Assembly: GCA_026261815.1 (NCBI GenBank)
Contig: JAMPIT010000174.1
Location: 11,408,001 to 11,472,000, forward strand
DNA from: Monarcha castaneiventris obscurior
Lineage: Eukaryota > Chordata > Aves > Passeriformes > Monarchidae
DNA length: 64,000 bases
Direction: 5' to 3'
Positions within the stretch are counted from its first letter, which is position 1, and every line of letters starts with the position of its first letter. The position numbers were made by a program, and so were the translations under genes. The notes beneath the pieces were generated by a model that made no database searches, was not told where the DNA came from, and saw only the letters and a program-made list of their open reading frames with translations. This document shows, in pieces, positions 62,301 to 64,000 of this stretch.

Positions 62301-64000
62301 AATATCTTCTTGAGGCACAATAGTATGTAAAGTCTCAACACTATAGTAGTCTTTCTCTAGATCACTAATTTTCTGTGGTTCATCATAGACCTGTTCTGAA
62401 GCTCTTGTTTTTTTCTCTTTTCCTCTCTGTTGTACATATTCACTGCTCTCATCTTGTCTCATGACAAGACTGGTATCAATAGTTCCATTGTAAGTATCCT
62501 CTACTAAAGATTCATAAATATAATCCTCTATTAGCATTCCACCATATAAAGATTCTTTTTCAAATACTTCATCTTTTTCATTTGAAATCTGAAATGATTT
62601 GGACTTATGCATCATCTCCTCATATACCTCTTCGGCACTTTTCAATGTCTTTTGACCACTCTCTTCTTTTGGGAGTCCAGTTGGTTGTTCATCTGTTGGT
62701 GAGTATAGAGAGACAGCAGTAGGTAATTTGTAAACTTTTTGCACTTCTATTATTTTTTCTGGGCTGATTTCAAAACCTTCAGGTTCTGACTCAATGCTGG
62801 GTGAATATTCAGAACAAGAAGATCTGTGCAGCTCTTCCATTTCTGCAGCCTGTCGCAATTCTTCTGTTGGAGATGCATCTTCAATGGGAGAAAGATTACT
62901 TGGTGGAGTCTTTGGACGTTCCCTTCTTCTCTGGGCTCTTAGTTCATCCTTGTCCTTTTTAGATTTTTTGCTAGAACTTTTTCTTTGTTGCTGTTCTAAT
63001 TCACGTTGTTTCTCTTGTTCCTTTAGCAGTTCTTCCTCTTCCCGTAGTTCTTCTTCTTCTGAAGAATCTTCAATAGTGGGAAGAAGAGGACCATGTGTCC
63101 GATGCCTGGCTTTGCGCTGTTGTTTGCTCTCCCCTCCCAGTTTTTTGTGACTAGGACTGCTGTCACTGTCTTCATCAAGTGATGACACTGAAGTAGGAGA
63201 TGTACCTGGTGTGAAACTAGAAGCATGCAAACTAGAAGATCCTTCTCCTCTAGACCTGTCTTCTGGTGAATCTGTAAGACTCTCCATCTCTAGCTCAGGC
63301 TCTTCATCAAAATATAAAATACCTTTCTGTTGTTCAGATACTTCAGAATATTTGGTTGTTATTGTACTATTTAATTCTATTGTTTTGAAACGTCGAAGGC
63401 CTCCTCCTCCAGATATTGCAACTTCTTCACTGTCTTGACTTTTACTTTCCCTGTATTTTGGCTCTGGGCTTTCATCAAAAGTCTCATCATCATCATCATG
63501 CCATGAATGTCTTCTTCCTGCATCCTCATCATAGCCTGCACTACTTTTCCGTGCCATTCTTCTGTGTTTTCCAGCCGTTCCTTTGGCTTTGCTTTTTACT
63601 TCTTCTTTCTTTTGGCTTTCAGCTGCACTGATCTCTTTGAGTTGATTTCTAATGAATTCATCATCTTCAGAACCTGAAGCATCTTCATCAGCACTCATCT
63701 CTATAATCTGTTTTCTAATGAAGTCTTCCTCATCACCCGATCCTTGACTGTCGTCTCGTTTGTACTCATCACTACTTGAAGAACCAACACTAGTTCTTCT
63801 TTTTCTCCTCGGGACAGGTGAGTTTTCACTCTCACTGCTGTCTTCCACAGAGTCATACCGTTGCTGTCTTCTTGCTGATATGTCCCCTCCTTCATGTTCT
63901 TCCTTGTAGTCTGCCTGGGAGGAAGCAGTTCCTTTGCCCTCTTCTACAATGGTTCCTTCACTTTCTTTGATAGCTTTTAAGTCTTCCTCATCAGAGCTGT
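59303..64000 (-). CDS. PCLO: Piccolo giant central exon (exon A), 5' part beyond window edge
   Basis: Seen: an open frame of 1565 codons runs without a stop from the right edge. It enters the window in mid-codon and ends at a consensus donor, ACAG|gtcagt (GT at 59302-59301), in phase 1. An apparent start at 63848 is a GTG inside the exon; the frame continues upstream (residues ...[15 protein letters not shown]...), so it is not a start. Order of content: acidic Ser/Asp/Glu stretch with a duplicated FIRxQ motif (about 63629-63733); charged helix (about 62980-63075); Ser/Thr-rich low complexity (about 61650-62150); poly-proline block (about 61105-61170) followed by PxxP motifs (about 60840-60960); and a series of xxDLS/T motifs (59313-60225). 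Known: Piccolo is a >500 kDa presynaptic active-zone scaffold related to Bassoon, and its proline-rich region contacts actin regulators. Bassoon is excluded because a PDZ exon follows downstream. Assignment is by recognition of conserved stretches. The left in-frame extension to 59232 is intron. Confidence 0.96.
61105..61170 (-). repeat. PCLO: In-frame proline-codon (CCN) repeat
   Basis: Within exon A a run of CCA, CCT and CCC codons encodes an almost uninterrupted proline block (PPPPPPPP... then LPPPP). The codon mix limits slippage in some parts, but the CCT/CCA core is repetitive enough to vary in length. Confidence 0.9.

Larger units (their letters stand above)
1..64000 (-). other. PCLO: PCLO transcription unit, internal portion
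   Basis: All six coding exons lie on the minus strand in the order expected for Piccolo, and their splice phases chain without conflict, so the whole window is one transcript body. Neither the promoter, first exons and zinc-finger exons (right of the window) nor the C2A and C2B exons, stop codon and 3' UTR (left of the window) are included. Intron sizes are about 0.37 kb (A-B), 27.6 kb (B-C), 5.1 kb (C-D), 7.7 kb (D-E), 12.7 kb (E-F) and at least 1.24 kb after F. No competing gene on the plus strand could be supported. Confidence 0.93.

Noticed and set aside
62794..63150. 118-codon plus-strand Ser/Cys-rich frame, and other plus-strand frames across 56690-63850
   Set aside because: These are antisense shadows of the Piccolo exons, with composition dictated by Glu/Ser codons on the opposite strand.
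63848..63848. Apparent start of a 1538-residue protein in the giant exon
   Set aside because: The codon is GTG (valine), the frame is open upstream to the window edge, and the upstream residues are Piccolo-like. It is internal to an exon.
1..64000. CRISPR arrays, operons, bacterial mobile elements, tRNA or rRNA genes
   Set aside because: The sequence is vertebrate intron and exon. No regularly spaced repeats, no tRNA cloverleaf and no rRNA-like stretch were seen by eye.

Overview
The window is a vertebrate nuclear locus, most likely from a bird. Several CR1 LINE fragments of the avian/sauropsid type are present, with 3' ends carrying the usual terminal motifs, plus a solo-LTR-like insertion and AT-rich introns. 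There is one recognisable gene, PCLO (Piccolo, the giant presynaptic active-zone scaffold). It runs on the minus strand, so its 5' side is at the right edge and its 3' side at the left edge. Both ends of the gene lie outside the window.

Six coding exons can be placed to the base by splice sites and reading phase. From 5' to 3' of the gene they are: A, 59303-64000 (a giant exon, open at the right edge); B, 56918-58929; C, 27114-29322; D, 21858-21994; E, 14095-14176 (only 82 nt); and F, 1243-1368 (start of the PDZ domain). Exon phases chain perfectly (1, 0, 1, 0, 1, 1). Together they give about 9.26 kb of coding sequence, or about 3,088 codons, without a stop or frameshift. The N-terminal zinc fingers and Q-rich region, the rest of the PDZ domain and both C2 domains are not in the window. 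The missing C-terminal exons would lie beyond the left edge.

The encoded part has several successive modules. First come acidic, phospho-serine-like and Ser/Thr-rich low-complexity stretches with small internal duplications. A poly-proline block and SH3-type proline motifs follow, then a cluster of [P/V/I/M]xDLS/T-like motifs at the end of exon A. Exon B holds a Gln-rich coiled coil and an array of xQT motifs. Exon C holds a conserved charged coiled coil. Exons D and E form a linker leading into the PDZ domain in exon F. This is a scaffold that organises synaptic-vesicle and actin machinery at the presynaptic active zone.

The rest (about 54.7 kb) is intron. It holds CR1 fragments (about 4280-5827, interrupted by an LTR; 20837-21105; 44985-45370; 52310-52470), microsatellites and homopolymer runs. 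It also holds a perfect 18-bp-arm hairpin (25365-25404), an 18-bp palindrome (53029-53046), a diverged tandem duplication (16439-16562) and a short C-rich island (49136-49364). I found no tRNA, rRNA, CRISPR array or second protein-coding gene. Nothing here amounts to a wholly new system. The points worth following are the divergent 27-codon exon E, the tandem 5' splice sites of exon D, and the short-motif arrays in the Piccolo exons.
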